Of a DNA stretch of 36,741 bases, positions 1-7,914 are shown piece after piece. The notes below the pieces were generated by a model, which worked only from the letters and a program-made list of their open reading frames with translations, did no database searches and was not told where the DNA came from. Where the stretch lies: positions 1 to 36,741 of the forward strand of contig NZ_AUFE01000053.1 of NCBI RefSeq assembly GCF_000426345.1, given 5' to 3'. How positions within the stretch are numbered: position 1 is the first letter of the stretch; every line of letters starts with the position of its first letter. Source of the stretch: Cupriavidus phytohabitans. Lineage in GTDB: Bacteria > Pseudomonadota > Gammaproteobacteria > Burkholderiales > Burkholderiaceae. The translations under genes were made by a program, and so were the position numbers.

Positions 1-210
1 GGTCTTGGTCACTATGAAGGTCGAGGCTGGCGCGGATTCCACCATCATGCGACGCTGAGTGTCGCAGCCTATGGCTTCCTGATGGCCGAACGACTCGTTG
101 CGGTCAAGTCCGAAGGGAATAAAAAAAACTCCCTCGAACGCCAGATACCTCCGCTTCCCGCAGATTACATCCCCCGTGGCAGCCCAGCGCGCGCAGCGAC
201 ACGTGACTAA
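1..210 (+). CDS. IS701-type transposase, C-terminal part (cut by window start)
   Basis: The frame is open from base 1 to a TAA at 208-210. It reads GLGHYEGRGWRGFHHHATLS and then VAAYGFLMAERL, the highly conserved C-terminal block of IS701-family DDE transposases, which catalyse cut-and-paste transposition. The rest of the gene lies left of the window. The C-terminus, ending in a PRGSPARAATRD-like tail, looks complete rather than truncated. The element appears to have landed in hpaI, which is broken about 110 bp downstream. The family name is from memory of the motif. A search against an IS database would settle the exact element. Confidence 0.75.
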   Translation, partial: GLGHYEGRGWRGFHHHATLSVAAYGFLMAERLVAVKSEGNKKNSLERQIPPLPADYIPRGSPARAATRD

Positions 211-322
211 CTCAATCACCACACTGCGCCATCAACTTAGCTTCCACCTGATGCGCAGCCTTGGCATTTGCCCATGTTGCGCGTCCGGCTGATCGATCAC
301 ATTTGTGACACAGTAAGATTAA
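1..322 (+). mobile_element. Right end of an IS701-type insertion sequence
   Basis: After the transposase stop at 210 there are about 110 bp of non-coding sequence. The hpaI reading frame on the other strand then begins abruptly near 322. The non-coding stretch is therefore probably the 3' untranslated end and terminal inverted repeat of the IS. The exact boundary is inferred from where hpaI homology stops. The left end lies outside the window, so the inverted repeats and target duplication cannot be compared. Confidence 0.4.
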
Positions 323-566
323 TGAGGGTGGGATCACCATGCGGTAGGCGCACCACGGGCTCCGCCGGATATGGTGCGATCGCCTGGAGTGCCGTCAGCA
401 TGGATCTCAGATCATTGGGACCATGTTCGCCGTCGATCAGCAGCCAATCGAACCCTGCGGTCGCGCACAATTCCGCCGCATAGGAATCGGCCAAGCCAAG
501 CCATAGTCCGATCCGCGCGCCCGGCGATGCAATGGCGAGCCTGAAGGCGTTCTTGGGTGCCTGCAT
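297..566 (-). pseudogene. hpaI: Truncated HpaI-type aldolase (4-hydroxy-2-oxoheptanedioate aldolase)
   Basis: The 89-residue frame starts MQAPKNAFRLAIAS and contains the typical N-terminus of HpcH/HpaI class II aldolases (IGLWLGLADSYAAELCATAG, DWLLIDGEHGPNDL, VVRLPHGDPTLI). The family is normally about 260 residues. Homology stops after DPTLI and is replaced by a short tail, NLTVSQM, and a stop, so about two thirds of the enzyme, including the rest of the barrel, is missing. The enzyme would cleave 4-hydroxy-2-oxoheptanedioate to pyruvate and succinic semialdehyde. Its ATG overlaps the hpaH stop (TGATG), so it was translationally coupled to hpaH. The break coincides with the IS end on the left, so insertion is the likely cause. 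Confidence 0.85.
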
Positions 567-1369
567 CACACGAACCTCACGGAGATCGACCCAAGCTGAC
601 CGTAGTCCGCGTGAATGCTGTCTCCCGAAGCGCAAGAGACCGGTCGCGTAAAAGAACCACCGAGCACGATTTCCCCAGCCTCCAGTGTTTCATCGTAAGC
701 GGCGAGCTTGTTCGCGAGCCAGACGATCCCATTTGCGGGGTGCCCAAGTACGCCCGCGCCAAGACCTGTTTCCTCGATCACGCCGTTCTTGAACAGCAGT
801 GCACCCGCCCAGCGCCAGTCGATAGCATCGGGCTTCATCGGGCGATTGCCGAGCACGATGCCGGCGTTCGCCGCGTTATCGGCAATGGTGTCGAGCACCT
901 TTCTCGGCGCCTTGGTATCCCGGTCAAATTGCTCGATGCGAGCATCGATCAGTTCAAGGGCCGGCACCACATAGTCTGTGGCGCGAAGCACGTCGAAAAT
1001 CGTGACGCCAGGCCCCTTGATGGGCTTCGCCAGGACGAAGGCGAACTCCATTTCGAAGCGTGGAACAATGAAGCGCTCCGCCTCGATCTCCGTGCCATCC
1101 CGGATAACCATGCTGTCCAGCAGTGTTCCGTAATCCGGCTCCGTGATCTGCGACGCAATCTGCATCGCGCGTGAGGTGAGGCCGATTTTGTGGCCAACCA
1201 CTTGGCGACCGGCTGCCTTCTCCAGATCGATCCATTGCCTTTGGATTGCGTAACTGTCCTCGACCGTCATCTCAGGATGACGTCTGGAGAATTGCGCTAC
1301 CTGCGCGCGCGCACGCTCTGCTTGCAGAAGCTCGTGCGCTAAGGCGGTATGAAGTGCCGAATCAAGCAT
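566..1369 (-). CDS. hpaH: 2-oxo-hept-4-ene-1,7-dioate hydratase
   Basis: This 267-residue protein of the fumarylacetoacetate hydrolase/2-keto-4-pentenoate hydratase family is full length. It adds water to 2-oxohept-4-ene-1,7-dioate in homoprotocatechuate (4-hydroxyphenylacetate) meta-cleavage, making the substrate of HpaI, whose broken gene follows directly. Typical blocks are GHKIGLTSRAMQ, EPDYGTLLDSMV, PRFEMEFAFVL (metal-binding glutamates), ALELIDARIE and GHPANGIVWLANKLA. The ATG at 1369 is preferred over an upstream ATG at 1453 because GGAGA lies 7 bases ahead of it and because family members start near this point. It is divergent from the LysR gene at 1496, which probably controls it. 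The upstream hpa genes (hpaE, hpaD, hpaF) are not present. Confidence 0.85.
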   Translation of the reverse strand: MLDSALHTALAHELLQAERARAQVAQFSRRHPEMTVEDSYAIQRQWIDLEKAAGRQVVGHKIGLTSRAMQIASQITEPDYGTLLDSMVIRDGTEIEAERFIVPRFEMEFAFVLAKPIKGPGVTIFDVLRATDYVVPALELIDARIEQFDRDTKAPRKVLDTIADNAANAGIVLGNRPMKPDAIDWRWAGALLFKNGVIEETGLGAGVLGHPANGIVWLANKLAAYDETLEAGEIVLGGSFTRPVSCASGDSIHADYGQLGSISVRFV

Positions 1370-1466
1370 TCTCTTGTCTCCACTGGCAGGGAGCATTCCC
1401 GCCTGCCTTGATTTGACGCAAGTATCGGCGGCACCCCCGCGCCAAACAATCAATGGATTCAGTGCA

Positions 1467-1477
1467 ATCTTAAAGAT
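1467..1477. promoter_or_regulatory. Short palindrome between hpaH and the LysR gene
   Basis: ATCTT-A-AAGAT is an exact 11-bp odd palindrome 19 bp upstream of the LysR start, within the 126-bp divergent intergenic region. LysR proteins usually bind dyads of this kind next to their own promoter. It is short and AT-rich, so chance is possible. Confidence 0.3.
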
Positions 1478-1495
1478 TTAGTTGATAATGTATGG

Positions 1496-2419
1496 ATGCC
1501 CCTGACTCGCATCACTCTTCGCCAACTGGAAGCGTTTGCCACCGTTGCGGACGCCCACAGCTTCAGCGCCGCCGGCGAGCGGCTCGGACTGACGGCCCAG
1601 GCCGTCAGCCAGTTGGTCGCTGAACTCGAGCAGACGTTGGAATTCCGACTGTTTGACCGCACGACGCGTCGCGTCAGCCTGAGCGCGGCCGGCCGGGATT
1701 ACTTGTCGTCCGCTCAAACGGTCCTCCGACACGCGCAGGCGGCGGAGACGGCAGCACATGACGTGCGGAATCGTGCGGTCGGCATCGTGCGCGTTGGTGC
1801 GCCTCTCGTACTTGCATCGGCCGCACTTCCTGCTGCCGTACACGACTACAACCGCGAGCGATCTAGGGTCGTCATCCGGATCCGGGACATACCTGTGGAC
1901 CACTTAGTGGACAGCGTAGCGTCGGGGGATGTCGACCTTGCCATTGGTCCGGATCGGGCCACGGGCGCTGACGTTGACGCGTTGCCGCTCTTCGAGAGCC
2001 CTTGGGTACTGTGGTGTTCACCCCAACATCCGCTCGCAAGTCGCTCGCGCATCCGGTGGGCCGACTTGAAGGATACGCCGCTCGTTGCTGCAGGACGCGA
2101 CCACGAACTCAGCGTGGCACAGATGAGACTCACGACGCCAGAAGATGAGCGAGTCATCCCTGTGGATGTCGTGGACAATATCTCCACTGCGTTGGGCATT
2201 GCGGCGCAGGGTTCGGCCGCCACGCTGGCCCCCGCCTACGTGAGCGCATTGGCCACGGCGTTTGGCCTGGAAATGCGGAGGGTCGTCGAGCCTGAAACGG
2301 TTCGGAAGGTATGCCTCTACCGCCCTCTCGGTCGGGCACTATCTCCCGCAGCAGAGGGCTTCGCCGAGCATGTGGCCGCCTGGCTGCCACACTGGCCGAA
2401 GGAGAACTCCCTCGGTTGA
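1496..2419 (+). CDS. LysR-family transcriptional regulator
   Basis: This 307-residue LysR-type regulator is full length. The N-terminal winged helix-turn-helix covers about residues 5-65 (ITLRQLEAFATVADAHSFSA, then AAGERLGLTAQAVSQLVAEL and FDRTTRRVSLSAAG). The effector-binding domain covers about residues 90-295 in two Rossmann-like halves. It is divergent from hpaH across 126 bp, the classic arrangement for a LysR activator and its target. The effector is unknown; an aromatic catabolite is a reasonable guess from the hpa context. No strong Shine-Dalgarno precedes the chosen ATG. The start is set by the position of the conserved HTH. Confidence 0.85.
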   Translation: MPLTRITLRQLEAFATVADAHSFSAAGERLGLTAQAVSQLVAELEQTLEFRLFDRTTRRVSLSAAGRDYLSSAQTVLRHAQAAETAAHDVRNRAVGIVRVGAPLVLASAALPAAVHDYNRERSRVVIRIRDIPVDHLVDSVASGDVDLAIGPDRATGADVDALPLFESPWVLWCSPQHPLASRSRIRWADLKDTPLVAAGRDHELSVAQMRLTTPEDERVIPVDVVDNISTALGIAAQGSAATLAPAYVSALATAFGLEMRRVVEPETVRKVCLYRPLGRALSPAAEGFAEHVAAWLPHWPKENSLG

Positions 2420-3163
2420 CCGTTTGATATTCGCGCCTGCGGTTGCGATGGCGGACGAACACTGACGGACGCTGGAGGCAGTTCCATCACTGAGATTGCT
2501 GTACATAGCAAGGACCCGCGTACGACTCAATAGCCTCCAATGGCAACCTCGCACCATCCCAGCTACCTTTGGCACCCAAACGCCCAAACGCCCAAACGCC
2601 CAAACGCCCAAACGCCCAAACGCCCAAACGCCCAAACGCCCAAACGCCCAAACGCCCAAACGCCCAAACGCCCAAACGCCCAAACGCACGTGTCGGAGTT
2701 CGGCCATCAACAGCCACTGCTCTTTTCGCCCTCAATGGCCAATCAGCGCCGCGTTCCGGCCGTTCGGCGCTCAAGGTAGACCCTCCCCGAGACACGAGGA
2801 ATTGCCGGTTCTGACACATCGGTCGACGTCACCGGAAGCAATCGCAGCCTTTTGGGTAAGCGATAGACTCAAATTTTTCGCCACTTTACTGACAACTCCG
2901 CTTACCTAGCCGATCCCGTCTACCATTTAGACGAAGCGACTGACCGGTAGCGGAACGACCCAGAAGGGTCGGAAGTCGCTTCTGGCGCTGCAGAGTCCGG
3001 CCCCAAATGGCCAGCGGATCGAGACCGGCCAGAAGCGGCCTGTACCTCGCCATCAAGGCCTCTAGCTCACCAATGCCGGCTTCCAAGCTCGGAGGGACAT
3101 CAATTTGGCCGGCCAAAGACGCCCCACTCCACCGAGCGGGGGCGTCTCCCTGTTTAATCCCTG
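2420..3163. other. Non-coding stretch with tandem repeat
   Basis: About 740 bp lie between the LysR and methyltransferase stops without a credible gene. The only structure is the 8-bp tandem array at 2581-2684. Open frames here are low-complexity readings of that array or short frames without family resemblance. The stretch near 2949-2990 (GGAACGACCCAGAAGGGTC) resembles debris also seen near 6110 in this window. Confidence 0.6.
2581..2684. repeat. Thirteen perfect tandem copies of CGCCCAAA
   Basis: The 104 bases are exactly 13 uninterrupted copies of the octamer CGCCCAAA, preceded by one degenerate copy (GCACCCAAA). The complement reads TTTGGGCG. Because 8 is not a multiple of 3, each frame translates to an 8-residue repeat, which explains the spurious low-complexity open frames. 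Perfect copies imply recent slippage, so copy number should vary between isolates. Confidence 0.97.
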
Positions 3164-4027
3164 TCAGCTTACCGGATTGCGTGCCATGACGATCCACGCC
3201 GCGCCGTTGATCATCACCGACCGCTCGCCGGGGAGGCCCGCGAAGGCGGCACGAACTGCGGCCGAGGCGCGGGCGCGGATGTCGTCGGGCTGATCAGCGA
3301 GCGCACGCGACAACGGGCCGACCTCGAGTGTCATCTTCACCGCGTCGTCGATCGCAGCGTCCCGCGTCCCGCCCTCGCCGAACGGGACGGAAGCGTCGAA
3401 GGGGGCGATAGCAATATCGGTGAAGCCGGCCGCCGTCAGGATGCGTGCCACGCGCCCCCGGTCGCCGAACGAAAACGGGCCGGGCGCTTCGGGATCGGGC
3501 AGCGCGCTCGGCGGGACGATGCCCTTGAGCGCGCCCATCGGCAGGCGCACCCAATCGTTCTCGGCCGCGCCGCGCCAGCAGACGAAAGCGACCCGCCCGC
3601 CGGGCCGGAGCGCGCGTCGCATGTGGACGAACGCCGCTATCGGATCGTCGAAGAACATCACCCCGAAACGCGAGAACAGGATGTCGAACGCGCCCTCGGG
3701 CAGCTCTGCGCTGCTGGCGTCGGCCACCTGAAACAGGGCCGGCGTATCCTGTTGCGCAAGCGCGCGCGCTCGGCCGATCAGCGGTTCGGATATGTCCACG
3801 CCCAGCACTTGGCCCCCTGCGCCGACGCGGGCTGCGAGAGCCAGACTCGACGCGCCCGCGCCGCAGCCGATGTCCAGCACGCGCTCACCCGTCGCGGGCG
3901 CGGCGGCTTCTATCGCGGCCTGGCCGAACACCGCCACCATAGCGTCGAGCCGGGCCTGGTTGGCGACCCAGCGCTCCCCGCTTTGACCATTCCAGTCACC
4001 GACCTGATCGGCACTTTGCTCTGCCAT
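3164..4027 (-). CDS. Class I SAM-dependent methyltransferase
   Basis: This 287-residue protein has the Rossmann-fold SAM-binding motif VLDIGCGAGASSLALAARVG at about residues 50-70, motif II GVDISEPLIGRA, and the post-motif region FDILFSRFGVMFFDDP followed by ALRPGGRVAFVCWR. This pattern is typical of UbiE/Methyltransf_11-type enzymes. The substrate cannot be told. The start at 4027 is chosen because AAGGAGA lies 6 bases upstream; a start at 4060 lacks this. It lies 96 bp downstream of the FAD oxidoreductase on the same strand and probably forms an operon with it, controlled by the divergent TetR gene. A conserved trio of this kind suggests detoxification of an electrophile or xenobiotic, but that is inference. 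Confidence 0.85.
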   Translation of the reverse strand: MAEQSADQVGDWNGQSGERWVANQARLDAMVAVFGQAAIEAAAPATGERVLDIGCGAGASSLALAARVGAGGQVLGVDISEPLIGRARALAQQDTPALFQVADASSAELPEGAFDILFSRFGVMFFDDPIAAFVHMRRALRPGGRVAFVCWRGAAENDWVRLPMGALKGIVPPSALPDPEAPGPFSFGDRGRVARILTAAGFTDIAIAPFDASVPFGEGGTRDAAIDDAVKMTLEVGPLSRALADQPDDIRARASAAVRAAFAGLPGERSVMINGAAWIVMARNPVS

Positions 4028-4123
4028 GTCATCTCCTTGACTCGACGATCCGTCCTTCACCGCGCTGATCTACGCCAACCTTTTCGAAGGCGACGACGCA
4101 ACGGGAGAAAGGAATCTGTGCTC

Positions 4124-5017
4124 TCAAACAACCATCGACTGCTGGGCGAAGATACCCGCCATCGCGCCCTGCGATGATGCCTGGGTGACCGAGGGCAAGA
4201 AGGGCGTGGCGAGGTCGCCAGCGGCGTAGATGCCGGGGATGCTGGTTTGGCGGCGCTCGTCGACTTTGAGGACGATGCCAGTGGGCGTATCGACCGTGGC
4301 GAGGCCCAGTGATTCATGCAGGCTTGCGGACGGCTTGTTGCGCGGATGGGCGAACAGGACGTCGACCGCGACATTGCGGCGGGTATCGAGATTGACGGTG
4401 GTGATATGGCCCTTGTGATGGGCGATCTCGACGATCCGGCCATCGACGACAGGTATGTTGCGGCGCGCCAGATCGGCCTGGATATCGGCCGCAATGTCAT
4501 GACCATCGGCGAAGACAGTCAACTTGTCAGTCCAATCGCGGAACAGCTTGGCAGACTGGTGCGACTGTGGGCCGGACCAGACGAGGCCCCAATGCTGGCC
4601 GGCGACTTCAAAGCCGTCGCAATAGGGGCAGGGCACGATGGACGTGCCCCAGCTTTCGGCAAAGCCCGGAACATCAGGCATCTGGTCGGCGACGCCATAG
4701 CTCAGGATGAGGCGGCGCGCCCTTAGGCTTTCGTGATCGTCAGTGACGACGCAGAAATCGTCGATGGCGCCAGACACGCTCTCGGCCCGAGCATTGACCA
4801 GCCTGATCGTTGGATAGCGCGCAAGCTGCTGCCGCGCTTGGACCAGGATGTCCAGCGGCGGCTTGTGATCGTGGCCGAGCAGGCCATGCGAGTGGCCGGC
4901 AAAGCGGTTGCGCGGCCGGCCGGTATCGAGAACGGTGACCTTGCGGCGGGCACGGCCGAGCTGCAGGGCGGCGGCGAGGCCGGCAAAGCTGCCGCCGATG
5001 ATGATGACGTCATTCAT
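4124..5017 (-). CDS. NAD(P)/FAD-dependent oxidoreductase, thioredoxin-reductase-like
   Basis: This 297-residue flavoprotein has the N-terminal FAD dinucleotide fold (VIIIGGSFAGLAAALQLGRA, residues 4-23), a redox-active CPYC pair at residues 130-133, and the C-terminal FAD motif IPGIYAAGDLA. This is the layout of low-molecular-weight thioredoxin-reductase-like proteins. The NADPH-binding glycine motif (GLVWSGPQSHQSA) is less standard than in true TrxB, so a dedicated partner or small-molecule substrate is possible. The start at 5017 (MNDVIIIGG) is favoured over 5119 because the glycine-rich loop should sit near the N-terminus. It is the first gene after the TetR-facing promoter and is followed by the methyltransferase. 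Confidence 0.85.
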   Translation of the reverse strand: MNDVIIIGGSFAGLAAALQLGRARRKVTVLDTGRPRNRFAGHSHGLLGHDHKPPLDILVQARQQLARYPTIRLVNARAESVSGAIDDFCVVTDDHESLRARRLILSYGVADQMPDVPGFAESWGTSIVPCPYCDGFEVAGQHWGLVWSGPQSHQSAKLFRDWTDKLTVFADGHDIAADIQADLARRNIPVVDGRIVEIAHHKGHITTVNLDTRRNVAVDVLFAHPRNKPSASLHESLGLATVDTPTGIVLKVDERRQTSIPGIYAAGDLATPFLPSVTQASSQGAMAGIFAQQSMVV

Positions 5018-5241
5018 GGTGAGGGGCTCCGTGTTGTGGATAGAGGGGTGGCTGGGCCTGGTGCGCAATAACGTCCGGAGATAAGCGCTTGAGACGGTCA
5101 GCGAGCAGGGCTTCGGCATTGGCGAGAAAGTTGCCCATGGCTATTGACCGGCCGGACAATGCCGCATTCGTTATCGCCGGGCGGCCCGGGGAAACCTGAT
5201 TTGGACAACCGGTTGAAACCTACCCTTGGCTTGCGTATTTG

Positions 5242-5259
5242 CGATACTCCGTGGTATCG
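5242..5259. promoter_or_regulatory. Candidate TetR operator
   Basis: CGATAC-TCCGTG-GTATCG is a perfect 6+6 inverted repeat with a 6-bp spacer, midway between the divergent oxidoreductase and TetR genes and 41 bp before the TetR start. An AT-rich segment (TTTAAATACT) follows. Position and symmetry fit the operator of the adjacent TetR protein. Confidence 0.5.
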
Positions 5260-5299
5260 TAGTGCAAGAATTTAAATACTGTCAAGTACTGGAATTGTC

Positions 5300-5932
5300 G
5301 TGACCGAAAACAGCCAGGGCCGGCGCGGCCGACCCGCCAACGAGGCGCTTCGCCAAACGATAGTCGACACCGCCTGCGAACTCTTCGTGGAACTGGGTTT
5401 TCAAGCGACGACCATGGACAAGGTCGCCCAGCGGGCGAAGATATCCAAGCTAAGCATCTATCGGCACTTCGAGAACAAGGAGGCGCTGTTCAGCGCGGCC
5501 ATGGTGGCCCGCTGCGAGCAGTTTGCACCGCAGGCCCTTTTCGAAGGCGTCGACGGTTCGGCCGAAGACCAACTCATGGCGGTGGGATCATCCCTGCTTC
5601 GCACGCTGTTGAGCCCGGACGTCCGCAGTGTCGAAGCCATGGTTTTGGCCGACAAGACGAATCAAAAGTCGTTAAGCAAGCTCCATTACGAAGCCGGGCC
5701 CGCCCATGTCATCGCCCAAATCGAGGCCGTGTTGCGTCAGTTGCACGCGAAAGCGATTCTGAACGTACCCGATGCTCTCCAGTCCGCCCGCTTGTTTGCC
5801 GCGCTTTTCAAAGGATCCGATCTCCTGCTTATTGCCCGCTTCGACGAGGCGAGAGCAGAGGACGACAACGAAATCGAATCCTATTGCCGGTCGGCCGTCG
5901 CCATGTTCATCGCCGCGCACGGTGGCATCTAA
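5300..5932 (+). CDS. TetR/AcrR-family transcriptional repressor
   Basis: This 210-residue protein starts with GTG. The TetR HTH lies at about residues 15-60 (IVDTACELFVELGF, TTMDKVAQRAKISKLSIYRH, FENKEALF). The C-terminal ligand domain resembles the AefR-like group, which often controls efflux or detoxification genes. It is divergent from the oxidoreductase/methyltransferase pair and presumably represses both directions from the dyad at 5242-5259. The GTG start is the only sensible one ahead of the basic N-terminus (GRRGRPANEALR), which usually contacts DNA. The ligand is unknown. Confidence 0.85.
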   Translation: MTENSQGRRGRPANEALRQTIVDTACELFVELGFQATTMDKVAQRAKISKLSIYRHFENKEALFSAAMVARCEQFAPQALFEGVDGSAEDQLMAVGSSLLRTLLSPDVRSVEAMVLADKTNQKSLSKLHYEAGPAHVIAQIEAVLRQLHAKAILNVPDALQSARLFAALFKGSDLLLIARFDEARAEDDNEIESYCRSAVAMFIAAHGGI

Positions 5933-5940
5933 AGATGCCA
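5923..5940 (+). terminator. Hairpin over the TetR stop codon
   Basis: TGGCATC-TAAA-GATGCCA forms a perfect 7-bp stem with a 4-base loop that holds the TetR stop codon. There is no T-run after it, so it may act as an mRNA-end stabiliser rather than a classic intrinsic terminator. Confidence 0.4.
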
Positions 5941-6299
5941 TCGCGGCCGATGAAGAACACGCAGCAGTTGCATACGCTGTTCGCACTGAGCAACCTATGG
6001 ATGATGCGTGGACGACTGATGGGCGAGGCCATTGCATGAGCGCAAAAGCCGTCCGCGCGGGCAGGCAGAGGCCGCTTTACACACGATAGCGGCCGCTACT
6101 GCGGCCTAAGTGGAACGACGGAGAAGGGTCGGCTACTGCCTGTGGGTCGCGATCGCTTTACCCACTGAAAGGCCCTACGGATGCGCCGGGTGACTTTCGA
6201 ATTGGGCACACGACTGCTCCCCGAAAGCCGTGACAGATCGGACGGACATTGAGGCGGCCCAGTAAGCGGTAGACCGCGACGATAACCGCTCGCCGACGC
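5941..6299. other. Intergenic stretch without recognised gene
   Basis: About 360 bp lie between the TetR gene and the broken rhodanese gene. No open frame here resembles a known family. The segment near 6110-6140 (GGAACGACGGAGAAGGGTC) resembles one near 2949. It looks like old intergenic debris. Confidence 0.5.
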
Positions 6300-6634
6300 C
6301 ACACGGGCTGGACTCGTCGGCTTCGGGGGCGCTGTCCAGCCACCCCTTCTCCTCATGACGCAGGGCAAGGCTTGTTCGAAGCCCATGCCGCGCAGTTGCG
6401 CCGCACCGCAGGACCGCGCGCCGCCGAAGTTGCAGACGGTCACCACGACGGCGGCGATTTCCGACGCGCGGGGGCGAGTTGATCGGCCGGGATGTCGACG
6501 GCGCCTTCGTCATGTCCCCCCGCAAGATCCTCCGGTGAACGAACGTCTATGATGGCAAGCGCCCTCCCCTGGCACGCCAGGTCTCGAAGGTGTCCCGGCT
6601 CTGCGAATGTGGTTGGATCGTGCAGATCGCTCAT
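6300..6634 (-). pseudogene. Rhodanese-like sulfurtransferase, two frameshifts
   Basis: The frame starts MSDLHDPTTFAEPGHL, and its ATG overlaps the MFS stop (ATGA). It runs through the rhodanese motif AIIDVRSPEDLAGGHDEGAV to DQLAPAR near 6445. Homology then continues in a second frame (VVTVCNFGGARSCGAAQLRG, with the cysteine of the active-site loop) to about 6362 and in a third frame (LRHEEKGWLDSAPEADESSP). Two single-base changes would rebuild an ordinary protein of about 110 residues. As it stands the product ends before the catalytic loop. A sequencing error could mimic this, but two shifts in one short gene make decay more likely. Confidence 0.8.
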
Positions 6635-7914
6635 GGCAATGGTTGGTCTGAAGCTGAGAATGCAGGTCGATGCTCGCGCATGGAGAGCGCCACCACGACG
6701 CCAGAAAGCATCGTGAGCGCGGCAATGGCATAGATGGCCGCGGAAAACCCGAAGCGGTCCGCGATTAACCCCGCGCTCAAGGCACCAATCGCGTAGCCGA
6801 GGTCGCGCCAGAAGCGGTAGACGCTGAGCGATCGCGCGCGCCAGTTCGGATGCGAGGCGTCGGACACGGCGGCAATCAGGCTCGGATACACCATCGCCGT
6901 GCCCAGGCCGAGCAGCACGGCTGCCAACAGCCACCATGCGAATTGCCCGGTGGCCGCCGTCAGGAACAGGCCCAGCCCCTGTACCCACATGCCCCACACG
7001 ATCAGCCCCTTGCGTCCCCACCGGTCACTGAGCGGACCCGTGACAATCTGGCCCACGCCCCAGACCACGGGATAGACCGCCTTCAGGATGCCGATGCGTT
7101 CGATGCCGAGGCCCAGCCCAGCAAAGAACAGCGGGAAGATACCCCAGCACATGCCGTCGTTGAGATTGTTGACAAGCCCGGCTTGCGATGCCGCGAACAG
7201 GTTGCGATCCCGGAACGACGTCAGCATGAAGACTTCGCGGAATGACAGTCGGTGCGCCGTGCTTGCTTGACCGCTCACTTCGACGCGCACGTGATGGCGC
7301 GTGTCGCGCACCACCAGGACCGACAGCAGGGTACCGGCCATGGCGTAGAACGCTCCGATGTAAATCGGCACCGGGCGCAACCCATACCGGCTGGCCAGAT
7401 AACCCGTGAGGAATGCTGTCAGACCGACGGCCAGGTAGCCCGCGAATTCGTTCAACCCCACCGCCAGGCCGCGCCCCTTGGGCCCGACCAGATCGATCTT
7501 CATGATGACGGTCATCGACCAGGCGAAGCCCTGGCTCAGCCCCAACAAGACGTTGGCTGCGATGACCCATTCCCAGCTCGGCGCCGCAATGATCATGAAC
7601 GGCACCGGCAGGCCAAGCAGCCAGCCAATGACCAGCACGCGCTTGCGTCCCCAGGAATCGGCGAGTTGGCCCGATACCAGGTTGGCGCAGGCCTTGACCA
7701 GGCCGAAGCTCACGATGAACGAGGTGATCAGCGTGGTGGACTGGATATGAAACGTTTCTGAGCCAATCAACGGCACCACTGTCCGCTCGATCCCGACCAT
7801 ACCGCCAACAAAGGCATTGATAAGGATAAGAAGCGAAAACTGGCGCCAGTTCTCGCGCAGGCCCAGACGGATGGCTGTGTCGACAGCTGCAGGGCCGGCC
7901 CGCATATCGTTCAT
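6631..7914 (-). CDS. Major facilitator superfamily transporter
   Basis: This 427-residue protein has about 12 predicted membrane helices in two six-helix halves. Both copies of the MFS loop 2-3 motif A are present: GQLADSWGRKRVLVIG near residue 82 and GPLSDRWGRKGLIVWG near residue 298. The substrate is not evident. It sits between a deleted metallo-beta-lactamase gene (ATGA overlap upstream) and a frameshifted rhodanese gene (ATGA overlap downstream), divergent from an ArsR-rhodanese regulator. The tight coupling says the three were one operon. With these sulfur-handling partners, export of a sulfur oxyanion or reactive sulfur species is a possible role, but that is inference. The gene itself appears intact. 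Confidence 0.85.
   Translation of the reverse strand: MNDMRAGPAAVDTAIRLGLRENWRQFSLLILINAFVGGMVGIERTVVPLIGSETFHIQSTTLITSFIVSFGLVKACANLVSGQLADSWGRKRVLVIGWLLGLPVPFMIIAAPSWEWVIAANVLLGLSQGFAWSMTVIMKIDLVGPKGRGLAVGLNEFAGYLAVGLTAFLTGYLASRYGLRPVPIYIGAFYAMAGTLLSVLVVRDTRHHVRVEVSGQASTAHRLSFREVFMLTSFRDRNLFAASQAGLVNNLNDGMCWGIFPLFFAGLGLGIERIGILKAVYPVVWGVGQIVTGPLSDRWGRKGLIVWGMWVQGLGLFLTAATGQFAWWLLAAVLLGLGTAMVYPSLIAAVSDASHPNWRARSLSVYRFWRDLGYAIGALSAGLIADRFGFSAAIYAIAALTMLSGVVVALSMREHRPAFSASDQPLP

Noticed and set aside
1415..1430. TTGACGCAAGTATC near the hpaH start as a third FNR site
   Set aside because: The right half is GTATC rather than GTCAA/ATCAA, so the dyad is broken, and there is no matching -10 box at the right distance.
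2581..2684. Possible CRISPR array
   Set aside because: The units are contiguous 8-bp copies without spacers, and no cas gene is nearby.
2496..2909. Several open frames on both strands across 2339-2909 with long PNAQTPKR- or FGRLGVWA-type repeats
   Set aside because: They are translations of the 8-bp tandem array in different frames, with no ribosome binding site and no family resemblance.
2886..3197. Minus-strand frame of 103 codons after the methyltransferase gene
   Set aside because: No ribosome binding site, no recognisable domain, and it overlaps the methyltransferase 3' end.
2949..6140. Similar GGAACGAC-x-GAGAAGGGTC strings near 2949 and 6110 as copies of a mobile repeat
   Set aside because: Similarity covers only about 20 bases with mismatches and no inverted ends. 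It was kept only as a note on intergenic debris.
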